Positions 19,755 through 28,747 are shown, numbered from the stretch's first letter. The stretch: DNA of 64,000 nt from Pseudoalteromonas sp. MEBiC 03607 (GCF_004792295.1 NZ_SRRY01000002.1:496001-560000), one strand, 5' to 3'. Numbers and translations: made by a program. The notes: generated from the sequence alone by a model not told the origin.

Positions 19755-20690
19755 ATGCGTATGCAGTTACCTCCATTAAAAAGCCTTTGGTATTTTAAGC
19801 ACGCGGCAGAGTTAGGTAGTTTTAAGCTTGCGGCAGAGCAGTTGTTTGTTAGCCAAGCTGCGGTTAGCCAACAAATTCGCTTGTTAGAACAACAGCTTGA
19901 TTGCAGCTTGTTTACTCGTCATACCCGTTATGTTGAGCTGACTCGCCAAGGCGAACACCTTTTACCCCATGTACTTAAGGGGTTTAGCCATTTGCAGGCA
20001 GGTGTGCAGGCAGTTAGCCAAGATAGCCACCCAAATACGTTAAACTTAACTGTGCTACCTTCGTTCGCCAGTGGTTGGTTGCTTGGCCGAATTAGCGACT
20101 TTCAAAACAAATATCCCCATATCAAAGTGCGTATTGAACCTAGCGATCAGCTTGCTGACTTTTCAGCGGGGCAGGTCGATTTAGGTATTCGTTTCGGTCA
20201 AGGCAGTTACCCAGGTTTGCATAGTGAGCTCATCAGTGACGACAGTTTATTTTTGGCTTATAAACCAGGGGCACTAGATACTTCTAAGTCACTAAAAAAT
20301 CAGGTGTTAGAGCAAAAATTAATAAAAGATATTTGTCCTGACGCAGAGCGCGGTTGGCTAAAGTTGGCTGATGAACTTGCAGTCAGCCCTGATGCTTTGC
20401 CCTCGCTTGAGATAGATAACGCGGCATTGGTGATTCAAGCTACGCTTGCAGGACAAGGAATTGCTTTGGTTAGGCGGCGGTTAATTGAGTCTCAACTTTT
20501 ACATGGGCAGTTAGAGATTTACCCTGATTTTGAATACCATTGCCAGTACAAGTATTACCTTGCAGCACCTTTAGAGCATTTTAAATGGCAAAAAGTTCAA
20601 TTATTTAAAGACTGGCTGCAGAAGCAATTTGCATATGATGATCAACACTATAAATCGCGACAAGCCAAATTAATGGGAAATAAAAAGTAA
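19755..20690 (+). CDS. LysR-family regulator, GcvA-like
   Basis: A 311-residue LysR protein whose N-terminus (LPPLKSLWYFKHAAELGSFK, then AAEQLFVSQAAVSQQIRLLE) has the GcvA/AmpR subgroup layout. The effector domain follows, with VTVLPSFASGWLLGR-like motifs typical of that group. Two in-frame ATGs lie 6 nt apart (19755 and 19761), neither with a strong SD. The target is unknown; the small secreted protein gene diverges from it, and a Cys-rich paralogue follows 87 bp downstream. Confidence 0.92.
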   Translation: MRMQLPPLKSLWYFKHAAELGSFKLAAEQLFVSQAAVSQQIRLLEQQLDCSLFTRHTRYVELTRQGEHLLPHVLKGFSHLQAGVQAVSQDSHPNTLNLTVLPSFASGWLLGRISDFQNKYPHIKVRIEPSDQLADFSAGQVDLGIRFGQGSYPGLHSELISDDSLFLAYKPGALDTSKSLKNQVLEQKLIKDICPDAERGWLKLADELAVSPDALPSLEIDNAALVIQATLAGQGIALVRRRLIESQLLHGQLEIYPDFEYHCQYKYYLAAPLEHFKWQKVQLFKDWLQKQFAYDDQHYKSRQAKLMGNKK

Positions 20691-20777
20691 TTCTTTAGGA
20701 TGATTGGTTAAGAAGTGTTGCAGTTTTAATTCAAAATGATACGCTGTACCTCTAAATTTTTACAGTGACGTAAATAT

Positions 20778-21470
20778 ATGTTTAAAAGGATTTTAATTGC
20801 AGCTTTTCTGTTTATTCCTGCATGTTTGTTAGCTCAGCCCACTGAGTCTCAGAATGAATGTAAACGTATGCAAACTGAACGCAAAGAGTTGCAATCTGCA
20901 CTTCGTAAAGCCCATTTGCTTGATGAAATAAGTGTCTATAAATTACGTATTGATAATTTATCATCACGTATTTCTGAGTCATGTTTTACCAAAGAGCAAA
21001 TAGCTGAAAAAACCAATGCTTTATACCGTAAAGATTTTTCTGATTTAGAAAGCTCAGTATCTCAACCTCTCACAGCGCAAGCGTTAAGCAGCAAACAAGC
21101 GGCATGGGAGCGTTTTTATGTAATGCCCACCCGGTGTATAGAAAAAGCGTTAGAGCTTAAAAATTTAGATTGGTGTATCGAAAACAAACAAATTCAGTTT
21201 CAACAATTTGATATGCTATGGCAGCAAAAAAATGTACAAACAACCCGCTCAGAAGCAAAACCAACAGACACATTTCATGAGTTTATTTTGCCAAGCAAAG
21301 CTGAGCGAGCAAAAATTCTTGCTCAGCAAGAGTCAAAGCGATATAGCCGTACAAGTGAAACTATATTACCAGCGAATATTATCGTGTTGTGCTGCATTGC
21401 GTTGACAGCTTTTTTCTCAATAATTTTTGTTTATCATTGGCTTATGCAATCAAGAGCGTCAATTAAATAA
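20778..21470 (+). CDS. Cys-rich membrane-anchored envelope protein, paralogue 2
   Basis: A 230-residue protein. Signal peptide MFKRILIAAFLFIPACLLAQ, a helical hairpin between Cys residues 40 apart (NECKRMQTERKE ... RISESC), a second module WERFYVMPTRCIEKAL ... DWCIENK with Cys 12 apart, a polar spacer and a C-terminal membrane helix IIVLCCIALTAFFSIIFVYHW. Spacings and motifs match the 16244 protein, so they are paralogues, but most other residues differ and the duplication is old. Function unknown. A terminator separates it from the convergent repeat-protein gene. Confidence 0.7.
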   Translation: MFKRILIAAFLFIPACLLAQPTESQNECKRMQTERKELQSALRKAHLLDEISVYKLRIDNLSSRISESCFTKEQIAEKTNALYRKDFSDLESSVSQPLTAQALSSKQAAWERFYVMPTRCIEKALELKNLDWCIENKQIQFQQFDMLWQQKNVQTTRSEAKPTDTFHEFILPSKAERAKILAQQESKRYSRTSETILPANIIVLCCIALTAFFSIIFVYHWLMQSRASIK

Positions 21471-21472
21471 TT

Positions 21473-21513
21473 CCATGTAGCAAGGAATGATGCCTTGTTA
21501 CCTTGCTACATGG
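21473..21513. terminator. bidirectional terminator between convergent genes
   Basis: A perfect 13-bp stem CCATGTAGCAAGG (21473-21485) and CCTTGCTACATGG (21501-21513) with a 15-nt loop, lying between two genes that end at 21470 (+) and 21521 (-). Confidence 0.8.
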
Positions 21514-21520
21514 TGAGTTT

Positions 21521-23815
21521 TTAATCGTCAGTTTTAAATTTTTTTGCGCGCTCTTCTGCGTCAATTAAAGCTTGTGATTTTGGCTGTTTTGCTTTGTTTT
21601 CAATAACAGGCTTTTCGTTTGACTCTGGATCCCATGCTGGGTCTAGTGACAAATTAGCAAATGGGTTCTTGGGTTTTTCATCGGTTTGCTCATCGTCTGT
21701 TAGTACATCTTCTTTTTGCTGATCTGCCGTTTCTTCATCAGCTGAATAAGCATCTTTACCTTGATGGCTTTCATCTAGTGAAATTGTGGGGGTGTCGTCT
21801 TGCTCGGTATCGTCAAAGCTTACAGGCTCATCCTGCAACTCTAACTCAAGTGCTTGCAACGCTTTTGCTAAATCATCATCGCTAATATCATCATCTGCAG
21901 ATATTTCATGTGTAGGTGTTTGATCTGTTTTACTAAAATCTTCAGTGAATGAAAGATCCTCATTAACTAATGATGATAAGTCGTACTCGGGTACGTCATC
22001 ATGTTTAGGTTTTTCTTCGGTATTTGGTGTTTTGTATTCGTCAAAACCAAATGACGACGAGCTAAAGCGTGGCTCTTCAGGCTCGTTTTCTTCAGGTTGC
22101 TCTAGTGCTGGCTCATCATCGGTTACTGGTGCTTTGTATTCGTCAAAACCAAATGACGATGCGCTAAAGCGTGGCTCTTCGGGCTCGTTTTCTTCAGGTT
22201 GCTCTAGTGCTGGCTCATCATCAGTAACTGGTGCTTTGTATTCGTCAAAACCAAATGACGATGAGCTAAAGCGTGGCTCTTCAGAGTCGCTTTCTTCAGG
22301 TTGCTCTAGTGCTGGCTCATCATCGGTTACTGGTGCTTTGTATTCGTCAAAACCAAACGACGATGAGCTAAAGCGTGGCTCTTCAGAGTCGCTTTCTTCA
22401 GGTTGCTCTAGTGCTGGCTCATCATCGGTAATTGGTGTTTTGTATTCGTCAAAACCAAATGACGATGAGCTAAAGCGTGGCTCTTCAGGCTCGCTTTCTT
22501 CCGCTTGCTCTAGTGCTGGCTCATCATCAGTAGTTGGTGCTTTGTATTCGTCAAAACCAAATGACGATGCGCTAAAGCGTGGCTCTTCAGGCTCGTTTTC
22601 TTCAGGTTGCTCTAGTGCTGGCTCATCATCAATAGTTGGTGCTTTGTATTCGTCAAAACCAAATGACGACGAGCTAAAGTGCGGCTCTTCAGGCTCGCTT
22701 TCTTCAGGTTGCTCTAGTGCTGGCTCATCATCTATTAAAGCCGTGCTCTGTTTGTTTTGCGCGTAATTTAGATCAGCCCACGTATTATCAGTTGGAGCTT
22801 GATCTTCTGTTGTTGCATTTAAGCTCGCGAAATCGTCTTCTTGTTTTTCTGGTTGCTGGTTTTCAGAAGCAGAAAATGAATCATACGGCGCAGAAGTATT
22901 ACTGTCATAAGCTGAAGAGCTGTTTAATTCTGGTGTTGGCTCAGGAGCTAAAAAGTCTGAGTCGTTTTGATTTTTTTGTGCTTTAGCCTCAGCTGCAGCT
23001 TTAATAGCCTGAGCATGGAGTAAATCTTGTGCTAACTCTGACTCTGAATCGTCTTGTTTATTTTGACGAATTCGAACAATAACTAATCCTGCGATAAGCA
23101 AAATGAGTAAAACGATTAAACTTGGCACTAACAGTGAACTTGATGAGCTAACTTCATTATTCTGAACCGGCGCTGGTGTTGGCTCGGGAATAGGAGTGTT
23201 ATTTATTTGCGCATTATCTGTTTCTGTTGCAACAGGCTCTTGTACTGGTGTTTGTGGCTCGAACTCAGGCGAGATTTCAGTAGGTTCTTTAATAGCCTCA
23301 ATTACCGGTTCAACAACAGTCTCTGCAGCACTTTGCTTAGGTTGTTCCGTCGTTGTTGCTAAATCATTGCTAGGGATACTCTCAACCTGAGGAGATTCTG
23401 GTGCAGCAGGCTCGTCGTTCACTCTATTTGTTAGGATTGCTTGTTCAGCTGTGGCGTCAGCTTGCTCGCTTTCGTTAATAGCATTTGCTTCTGGTGCTGT
23501 AGTTTCTTCAGGGGTGCCTAAAATAGCACCGGAGTGGCCGTTTGAGCGATTCACTTTATTAACCGAAACGGGAGGGGAGTCTATTGTCTGCTCTGCAATG
23601 TTTTCAAGCGCCGCTTCGTTATGCACTGGCGTTGGGTTCTGGCAATTTTTTTCAAAGCTTCTAGCAGCAGTTCGATAATTTTTGTTGCTGGTGTTAAAAC
23701 GAAACTCATGCATTTGCTGTTTTAACAAAATACACATTGCTTCATTGTATTGTGCTTTAGTTGCAAAGCTCATGCTTATAAGAAACAGCAAAATAGATAG
23801 TTTTTTTATTGGCAT
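21521..23815 (-). CDS. large acidic repeat-containing membrane protein
   Basis: About 764 residues from the ATG at 23815 (an upstream in-frame TTG at 23851 is less likely because the signal peptide MPIKKLSILLFLISMSFATK starts at 23815). After the signal is a short Cys domain (NEAMCILLKQQMHEFRF ... FEKNC), then a Pro/Thr/Glu-rich linker of about 170 residues. A membrane helix follows (LLVPSLIVLLILLIAGLVIV), then a long acidic tail with seven 34-residue repeats containing DDEPALEQPEE and SSFGFDEYK. A conserved DDDLAKALQALELEL segment and a basic C-terminus end it. The architecture (periplasmic domain, one TM, acidic cytoplasmic tail) recalls FimV-like polar scaffolds, but no LysM or TPR was seen. 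Function unknown. Confidence 0.75.
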   Translation of the reverse strand: MPIKKLSILLFLISMSFATKAQYNEAMCILLKQQMHEFRFNTSNKNYRTAARSFEKNCQNPTPVHNEAALENIAEQTIDSPPVSVNKVNRSNGHSGAILGTPEETTAPEANAINESEQADATAEQAILTNRVNDEPAAPESPQVESIPSNDLATTTEQPKQSAAETVVEPVIEAIKEPTEISPEFEPQTPVQEPVATETDNAQINNTPIPEPTPAPVQNNEVSSSSSLLVPSLIVLLILLIAGLVIVRIRQNKQDDSESELAQDLLHAQAIKAAAEAKAQKNQNDSDFLAPEPTPELNSSSAYDSNTSAPYDSFSASENQQPEKQEDDFASLNATTEDQAPTDNTWADLNYAQNKQSTALIDDEPALEQPEESEPEEPHFSSSSFGFDEYKAPTIDDEPALEQPEENEPEEPRFSASSFGFDEYKAPTTDDEPALEQAEESEPEEPRFSSSSFGFDEYKTPITDDEPALEQPEESDSEEPRFSSSSFGFDEYKAPVTDDEPALEQPEESDSEEPRFSSSSFGFDEYKAPVTDDEPALEQPEENEPEEPRFSASSFGFDEYKAPVTDDEPALEQPEENEPEEPRFSSSSFGFDEYKTPNTEEKPKHDDVPEYDLSSLVNEDLSFTEDFSKTDQTPTHEISADDDISDDDLAKALQALELELQDEPVSFDDTEQDDTPTISLDESHQGKDAYSADEETADQQKEDVLTDDEQTDEKPKNPFANLSLDPAWDPESNEKPVIENKAKQPKSQALIDAEERAKKFKTDD
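22023..22733 (-). repeat. seven 102-bp coding tandem repeats
   Basis: Seven near-identical 102-bp units inside the acidic repeat protein, each encoding 34 residues. Differences are mainly S/N, P/S and A/T swaps, and some adjacent copies are almost identical, which is a sign of recent slippage or unequal recombination. The long antisense ORF here is a by-product of the repeat. Confidence 0.9.
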
Positions 23816-23898
23816 AGTTCTCTGACCAGTAAGGTTAATCTGGTTACCCAAGTAGTTAATTAATTTTAAGCTCAGACCGGCAATTTATCCACAATCGC

Positions 23899-25356
23899 TT
23901 AATCTATCACCATGAGTGCGCGGTATTCATCATAGGCAAATTGGTCTGTCATACCGCTAATATAATCTTGAATTAATCGACAACGATAATAAAACTCATA
24001 GGCAGCAAAGTGATCGGGCTCTGCTTTTAACGCATCAATCGCCTTTTGATAGCTGTTCAAATGTTTATTTGAGAGTTTTTTCACTAGTCGTGTTTCTATT
24101 AAGTAATTTTGGTCGCCTTTTAACACACGCTTAAACGCATCAGCTTCAAGAGCAAGTAATGGTTTATAGCAATCAAGCAGGCCACTAATAATGCGGTAAC
24201 CTTGTAGTTCTAAACGCTCCACTTCTTTGTGGCAAAAAACATGTTTTAGTGCAACCTGTTTTAAGGTAAGTGTGACAGCATGTAAGTGACTACGATCTTC
24301 TAATAAAGCTTGATTAAAGTCGCCGTGGTAAATAGCTTCGATATTATTAATAAAGCGCTCAGCTGCATAACTCACTAACGGATGCAATAAAGTGACACGT
24401 AAGTAGATGAAAAACTCACTATTAAAATTGTAAGGCTGTTCTTGAGCCTTACTTAGCGCATAATCAATGGCTTTTTCGGCAAAGTCACTATGCTTAGTAT
24501 CGTCAATTGTGAGGTTAGTAAGTGTGCGACTGTATTGCTCTTTGAGTTTTTCACAGAGCGACTCTACGCTAATAATGCCTTTTTCTACGGCATCTTCTAT
24601 GTCGGCTAGACAGTATGAGATATCGTCGGCAGCTTCCATAATATAGCTGATTGGATGGCGACAATATTGCTCTATATCAAGTTCGGTTTGGAGTGCTTCA
24701 ACAAATGGTTTTTCGCTGAAGTAGTAACCGACTTTTTTCATTAAGTAGTTTTTGTCTTGTGGAATATCTGACTTGAGCATACTGGCCGGGCGTGTGTACT
24801 TTAAAATGCCCGCACTTTGGCTGTAAGTTAAATTAAGTGATAGCAATGAATGGATAATGCGGATCCCCTGCGCATTACCTTCAAAATTTTTAATATCCTC
24901 AGCGAGGTGTTTAAAAATAACACTTATACCAATTCCTTTGCAGCGCTCAGGAGTTAAAGCATCTAGATGCTTAGCAAACCATTGGTTGATTGCTGCTTCG
25001 CCAAAGTGGCCAAAGGGTGGGTTGCCTATGTCGTGCATTAAACACGCCATTTCGACGAGGCTTTCTAAAGGCCGTTCAAGCCCCACTAAACCATATTCTT
25101 TTTGCTTGGCATCGCTCAACTTATTAAAAATTGTTTGTACAATAAAGCGACCTACTTGTTGTACTTCAAGAGAGTGAGTAAGCCTTGAGCGCACGGCAGC
25201 ATTGCGTTCAAGCGGAAAAACTTGGGTTTTTTGTTGTAAGCGACGAATAGCAGCGCTATTAATAATACGACCTCGATCACTTTCAAGCGCAGTATGCAAG
25301 TTATTGGTTGAACGCATTTCGCGTGCAGGGGTGATTTTCTTACCAAAATCGATCAT
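23899..25356 (-). CDS. dgt: deoxyguanosinetriphosphate triphosphohydrolase (dGTPase)
   Basis: A 485-residue HD-superfamily hydrolase that converts dGTP to deoxyguanosine and triphosphate. The N-terminal motif RGRIINSAAIRRLQQKTQVF and SRLTHSLEVQQVGR contain the first His ligand. HD is present in ACLMHDIGNPPFGHFGEAAI, and a downstream Asp lies in ADDISYCLADIEDA. Length fits the E. coli-type enzyme (about 500). No membrane segment. It is the last gene before a 353-bp gap and stands alone. The preceding non-coding stretch toward 23815 is only 83 bp. Confidence 0.93.
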   Translation of the reverse strand: MIDFGKKITPAREMRSTNNLHTALESDRGRIINSAAIRRLQQKTQVFPLERNAAVRSRLTHSLEVQQVGRFIVQTIFNKLSDAKQKEYGLVGLERPLESLVEMACLMHDIGNPPFGHFGEAAINQWFAKHLDALTPERCKGIGISVIFKHLAEDIKNFEGNAQGIRIIHSLLSLNLTYSQSAGILKYTRPASMLKSDIPQDKNYLMKKVGYYFSEKPFVEALQTELDIEQYCRHPISYIMEAADDISYCLADIEDAVEKGIISVESLCEKLKEQYSRTLTNLTIDDTKHSDFAEKAIDYALSKAQEQPYNFNSEFFIYLRVTLLHPLVSYAAERFINNIEAIYHGDFNQALLEDRSHLHAVTLTLKQVALKHVFCHKEVERLELQGYRIISGLLDCYKPLLALEADAFKRVLKGDQNYLIETRLVKKLSNKHLNSYQKAIDALKAEPDHFAAYEFYYRCRLIQDYISGMTDQFAYDEYRALMVID

Positions 25357-25534
25357 TTATTTTTCCCACAAAGCAATATAAGCCGCGCAGTTGAGAGTTG
25401 TTAGCAAAACTTAGCCATAATTAAATTTAATCTAACAGCTTGTATCCAAAATTTAAATATCCTTTTTTTATTAATGTCTTACTTTAAATTAAGCCACTTA
25501 TTCATATATGATTTGCTTTTACATACTTATCTCC

Positions 25535-25640
25535 TACCTTGGGATATAAAGTAAGGTCTTTTGGATGTTTGGCAACCATTTTTACGGTGGCATGCATAAA
25601 GCTAATTAGTAAAACGTTATATAAAAAGTTAGCAGTCATT
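25535..25640 (+). promoter_or_regulatory. structured 5' leader candidate upstream of the phosphodiesterase
   Basis: The 25357-25709 gap is AT-rich and geneless. Inside it, ACCTT (25536-25540) can pair with AAGGT (25553-25557). Then comes GGCAACCATTTTTACGGTGG (25571-25590), which can form a small CCA/TGG-type hairpin. GCTAA (25601-25605) can pair with TTAGC (25629-25633). The series of helices and the GGCAACC word vaguely recall riboswitches such as GEMM (c-di-GMP) or SAM classes, but key consensus bases are missing. Confidence 0.3.
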
Positions 25641-25709
25641 ATCACAAAATTTTCAAAACTATTTGCTAAAGTCTCTAAGCAAATTAAAAATTAAACGAAA
25701 GGGTTTTCT

Positions 25710-26903
25710 ATGCGTATTTGGCAACTAGTTTTAGCTGGGGTATTGCTTTTCAGTTCGGGTGTAAAAGCTGAACAAGAGCAATCGGTGGTACTTATTTCGA
25801 TAGATGGGTTTCGTTGGGATTACATTGAAAAACATCAGGCGAAACATTTAAAAGCAATCAGTGAGCAGGGCGTAAGAGCAACCAAAATGCGCCCCGTATA
25901 CCCAACCAAAACTTTTCCGAATCATATTTCGATTATTACCGGTTTGCTGCCTGTTAATCATGGCATTGTCGAGAACCGCTTTTGTGATACTGAGCGCAAC
26001 GACTGCTACAAAATGGGAAAAGGTAAAGACGATAGCACTTGGGTTAACGGCATTCCGCTTTGGAATTTAGCACAAATGCAGGGCTTAAAAGCAGCCACCT
26101 ATTTTTGGCCAGAGTCAGATGCGCGTTTTAACGGTATGTTACCTGATTATTTTTACCATTATTCAAAACACAGTGATTACCAAAGACGCGTTGACCAAAT
26201 TATTCAGTGGTTGAGCTTACCAAAAGCACAGCGACCACGTTTGGTGATTAGTTATTTTTCGCTGGTGGATAGTATGGGACATGAGTTTGGCCCAGATGCC
26301 AAAGAAACCTATGATGCAGTACAAAAGCTCGACAGTTTAATGGCTGATTTATCGAGCCGTTTAAAAGCACTTGATGAAAACATTAACTTAGTGATTTTGT
26401 CTGATCATGGTATGGCGTCTGTTGATCCAAGCCTTAGCATCAAAATTGATAGCCTGCCACAAGACGAAAACTTTATAGTGCAAAACACAGGCCCTCGCGT
26501 CTTGTATTATGCAAAACCAGATAGCAAAGCAGATATTAGCGGATTCAGTAAAAAGCTCGCTAAAGCCGCTGAAGGTCGTTACATCGTATTAAGTGAGAAG
26601 CAAAAGCACGATTATCACTATGATAAAGGCCCGCGAGTTGGCGATATTATTTTGCAAACCGAAGCGCCCCGCGTGTTTACCGATAGTAAAATGGCCGGTT
26701 ATTTAGGCACTCATGGTTATGCCTATAGCGAAGATATGGCTGCCACCTTTATAGCCGAAGGCCCTGCTTTTAAACAAGGCATGCGCTTAGACGAAGTAAG
26801 TAATTTAGATGTGTACCCGCTCATCGCCAAAATACTCGGTCTTGAGATCTTAAGCCCAATTGATAGCGATGGCGCAAGTTTATGGCCGGCTAGGAAGCAG
26901 TAA
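25710..26903 (+). CDS. ectonucleotide pyrophosphatase/phosphodiesterase (NPP, alkaline phosphatase superfamily)
   Basis: A 397-residue secreted or periplasmic phosphodiesterase with signal peptide MRIWQLVLAGVLLFSSGVKA. The bimetal site is visible: Asp in VVLISIDGFRWDY, the nucleophile Thr in PTKTFPNHISIITG, Asp and His in SLVDSMGHEFGPD, Asp-His in ILSDHGMAS and His in GTHGYAYS. These match NPP enzymes that cleave nucleotide pyrophosphate or phosphodiester bonds, so nucleotide scavenging outside the cytoplasm is likely. AAAGGG precedes the ATG. A possible structured leader lies upstream and a family B repeat follows. Confidence 0.93.
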   Translation: MRIWQLVLAGVLLFSSGVKAEQEQSVVLISIDGFRWDYIEKHQAKHLKAISEQGVRATKMRPVYPTKTFPNHISIITGLLPVNHGIVENRFCDTERNDCYKMGKGKDDSTWVNGIPLWNLAQMQGLKAATYFWPESDARFNGMLPDYFYHYSKHSDYQRRVDQIIQWLSLPKAQRPRLVISYFSLVDSMGHEFGPDAKETYDAVQKLDSLMADLSSRLKALDENINLVILSDHGMASVDPSLSIKIDSLPQDENFIVQNTGPRVLYYAKPDSKADISGFSKKLAKAAEGRYIVLSEKQKHDYHYDKGPRVGDIILQTEAPRVFTDSKMAGYLGTHGYAYSEDMAATFIAEGPAFKQGMRLDEVSNLDVYPLIAKILGLEILSPIDSDGASLWPARKQ

Positions 26904-26907
26904 GCTT

Positions 26908-27066
26908 TGAGTTAGCGAGGGGAAAGTTGTTAGGGAAAGAGTAAAGTTAGCGAGGGGAAAGGAGCTAGGCTCTAGGACGCGATGTAAAATCGCTGCTACA
27001 GACTCGCATCTCGTAACTTTACCCTTGTATCTTGTATCTCGCTAGCTTCCACTTTCCCCTTGTAAC
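26908..27066. repeat. family B REP-like element, copy 3, long inverted repeat
   Basis: Purine-rich GCGAGGGGAAAG words on the left (26913-26967), the core GACGCGATGTAAAATCGCTG at 26976-26995, then the complementary words TCGTAACTTTACCC and CACTTTCCCCTTGTAAC on the right. The whole 160 bp can fold back on itself, unlike single copies 1, 2 and 4. It lies between the ends of convergent genes. Confidence 0.72.
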
Positions 27067-27068
27067 TC

Positions 27069-27605
27069 TTACAACTTCGTTACCCAGCCGTATTCTCCGT
27101 GGCTTACAAATTTATAGCTGTCAGTGTGAGTGTTAAGCTGCCCTTGCAGAGTATTTTTTGTTACGGTCATCACTGCTTGATGGCTAGTCTTGTCATCATC
27201 AGTGACTTTACCAAATACGCTCCGATCACCATTGCTCGCTTCAATAATATTGCTTATTTCTAGTGTGTAAGTGCGGCTTTCATCAACAGCTAAAATCAAG
27301 TTATCACCCGCTTGAAGTGTTTTTAGGGTATCTAAATCGAATTCACTAAACGCTGTGTCACTTAATTTCTCGGGCAAACGACCTTGTTTGTAGAGAAATT
27401 CATGGGCTTTGTTTGAAAGCTGATTTAGCGGTGCTGTTAAATTAACAGTAGGTTGCTGAGGTAGCACCTGTTGCTCTGAATTGTAAGTTGCAACATTCGG
27501 TTGTGTGTCTGGTTTTGATGTAAAACCATCACTTTGAATATGCCATTCATTCAATGCAAATGCAGTGAGTGGCAAAATGAAGATTAATGCAAGCGTCCTG
27601 TTCAC
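27069..27605 (-). CDS. secreted hypothetical protein with a protease-inhibitor or propeptide-like C-terminus
   Basis: A 178-residue protein with signal peptide MNRTLALIFILPLTAFALNE. The start is GTG (27605); an overlapping ATG at 27607 reads ATG TGA and cannot be used. The C-terminal 70 residues (DRSVFGKVTDDDKTSHQAV, then TLQGQLNTHTDSYKFV) resemble the short beta-rich segment found at the N-terminus of some secreted metalloproteases, but there is no protease domain here. No neighbour explains it. It ends just inside a family B repeat. Confidence 0.6.
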   Translation of the reverse strand: MNRTLALIFILPLTAFALNEWHIQSDGFTSKPDTQPNVATYNSEQQVLPQQPTVNLTAPLNQLSNKAHEFLYKQGRLPEKLSDTAFSEFDLDTLKTLQAGDNLILAVDESRTYTLEISNIIEASNGDRSVFGKVTDDDKTSHQAVMTVTKNTLQGQLNTHTDSYKFVSHGEYGWVTKL

Positions 27606-27799
27606 ATGTTTCTCTTACGGGTTTTAATGTTAACTTAATGTTGATTTTTACCTTAAGTTAACATATTGGTCAATAGATAATCAGTAAGTTGCGGTAATAA
27701 TTGTCGTGACGATAAAATTAATTAATTTTACTTAGTTTGCAATGCTCAGCATAATCCGCGTTTTTTTGTCACATAAACCCAAGATTAGAGGTAACGAGT

Positions 27800-28747
27800 A
27801 TGCGCGGGTGGATTATTTATAAAGATAGCCAAGGTTTGCTAAAGCAAGAGACCTACGAGGTAGAGCGCTTGCTTGCTGCTGCAAAAGAAGAAGGCATCGA
27901 CTTACATGTTTACTCGCCTGATCAGTTTGATTTAACAATTACTCGCGAAGATGGCAAAAGCATCTTAATCGATGGGCAATCAGTTGCGTTACCAGATTTC
28001 GTTATTCCACGAATGGGTGCAAGCACAACCTATTTTGCGTTGGCAATTATTCGTCACTTGGAACGTTTAGGTGTGTATTGTGTAAATAGCTCGCAATCAA
28101 TTGAAACGGTAAAAGACAAATTATTTGCACAGCAAATTTTAGCAGAATGTAATTTGCCTACACCAAATACCATGTTGGTTAAGTTTCCGGTGAACATTGA
28201 TTTAGTGGAAAAACAGATTGGTTTTCCTGTCGTGATTAAGACGTTATCGGGCTCGCAGGGTAGTGGCGTATTTTTATCAAAATCAAAAGATGAGTTTGAT
28301 GACTTAATGCAACTTATTGAAGCGGCAAACCCACAGGCAAATATTATTTTACAGCAGTTTGTTAAGTCGAGTCATGGTCGAGATTTGCGAGTGCTTACTA
28401 TCGGTGGGCGTGCTGTTGCATGTATGGAGCGTAACTCACAGGGTAAAAACTTTAAAGCCAATGTAAGTGCCGGAGGAACAGGTAAGTCATTTACTATTAC
28501 ACCTGAAATCGAATGGCTTGCAACTCAAACTGCGAACGTACTCAACCTTGATGTAGCGGGCATTGACTTATTATTTGACGAGCAGCACTTTAAAATTTGT
28601 GAAGCAAACTCAAGCCCAGGTTTTGAAGGTTTAGAAGGGGCGTTAGGGATTGATGTAGCCAAAGAGATTTTGCACTTTATTCGCATTCGTCTGGGTATTT
28701 TTGATAAGCCCGAAGTACTCGAAGAGCCTTGTTTAGAGGCTGTTTAA
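27800..28747 (+). CDS. rimK: RimK-type ATP-grasp ligase
   Basis: A 315-residue ATP-grasp enzyme of the RimK group, which adds glutamate to the C-terminus of ribosomal protein S6 or to a related acceptor. Visible landmarks are DFVIPRMGASTTYFAL, ETVKDKLFAQQILA, FPVVIKTLSGSQGSGV (ATP lysine and Gly-rich loop), GRDLRVLTIGGRAV, AGIDLLF and the metal-binding CEANSSPGFEGLE. The length and motifs fit E. coli RimK (300 residues), but family members also make other amide bonds, so the acceptor is uncertain. GAGG lies before the ATG. Monocistronic, with a terminator. Confidence 0.88.
   Translation: MRGWIIYKDSQGLLKQETYEVERLLAAAKEEGIDLHVYSPDQFDLTITREDGKSILIDGQSVALPDFVIPRMGASTTYFALAIIRHLERLGVYCVNSSQSIETVKDKLFAQQILAECNLPTPNTMLVKFPVNIDLVEKQIGFPVVIKTLSGSQGSGVFLSKSKDEFDDLMQLIEAANPQANIILQQFVKSSHGRDLRVLTIGGRAVACMERNSQGKNFKANVSAGGTGKSFTITPEIEWLATQTANVLNLDVAGIDLLFDEQHFKICEANSSPGFEGLEGALGIDVAKEILHFIRIRLGIFDKPEVLEEPCLEAV

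Noticed and set aside
21945..22766. 273-codon ORF antisense to the acidic repeat protein
   Set aside because: It arises from the repeat unit read in another frame: every unit gives the same Ser-rich peptide. It has no ribosome binding site and the opposite strand has a coherent signal peptide and domain layout.
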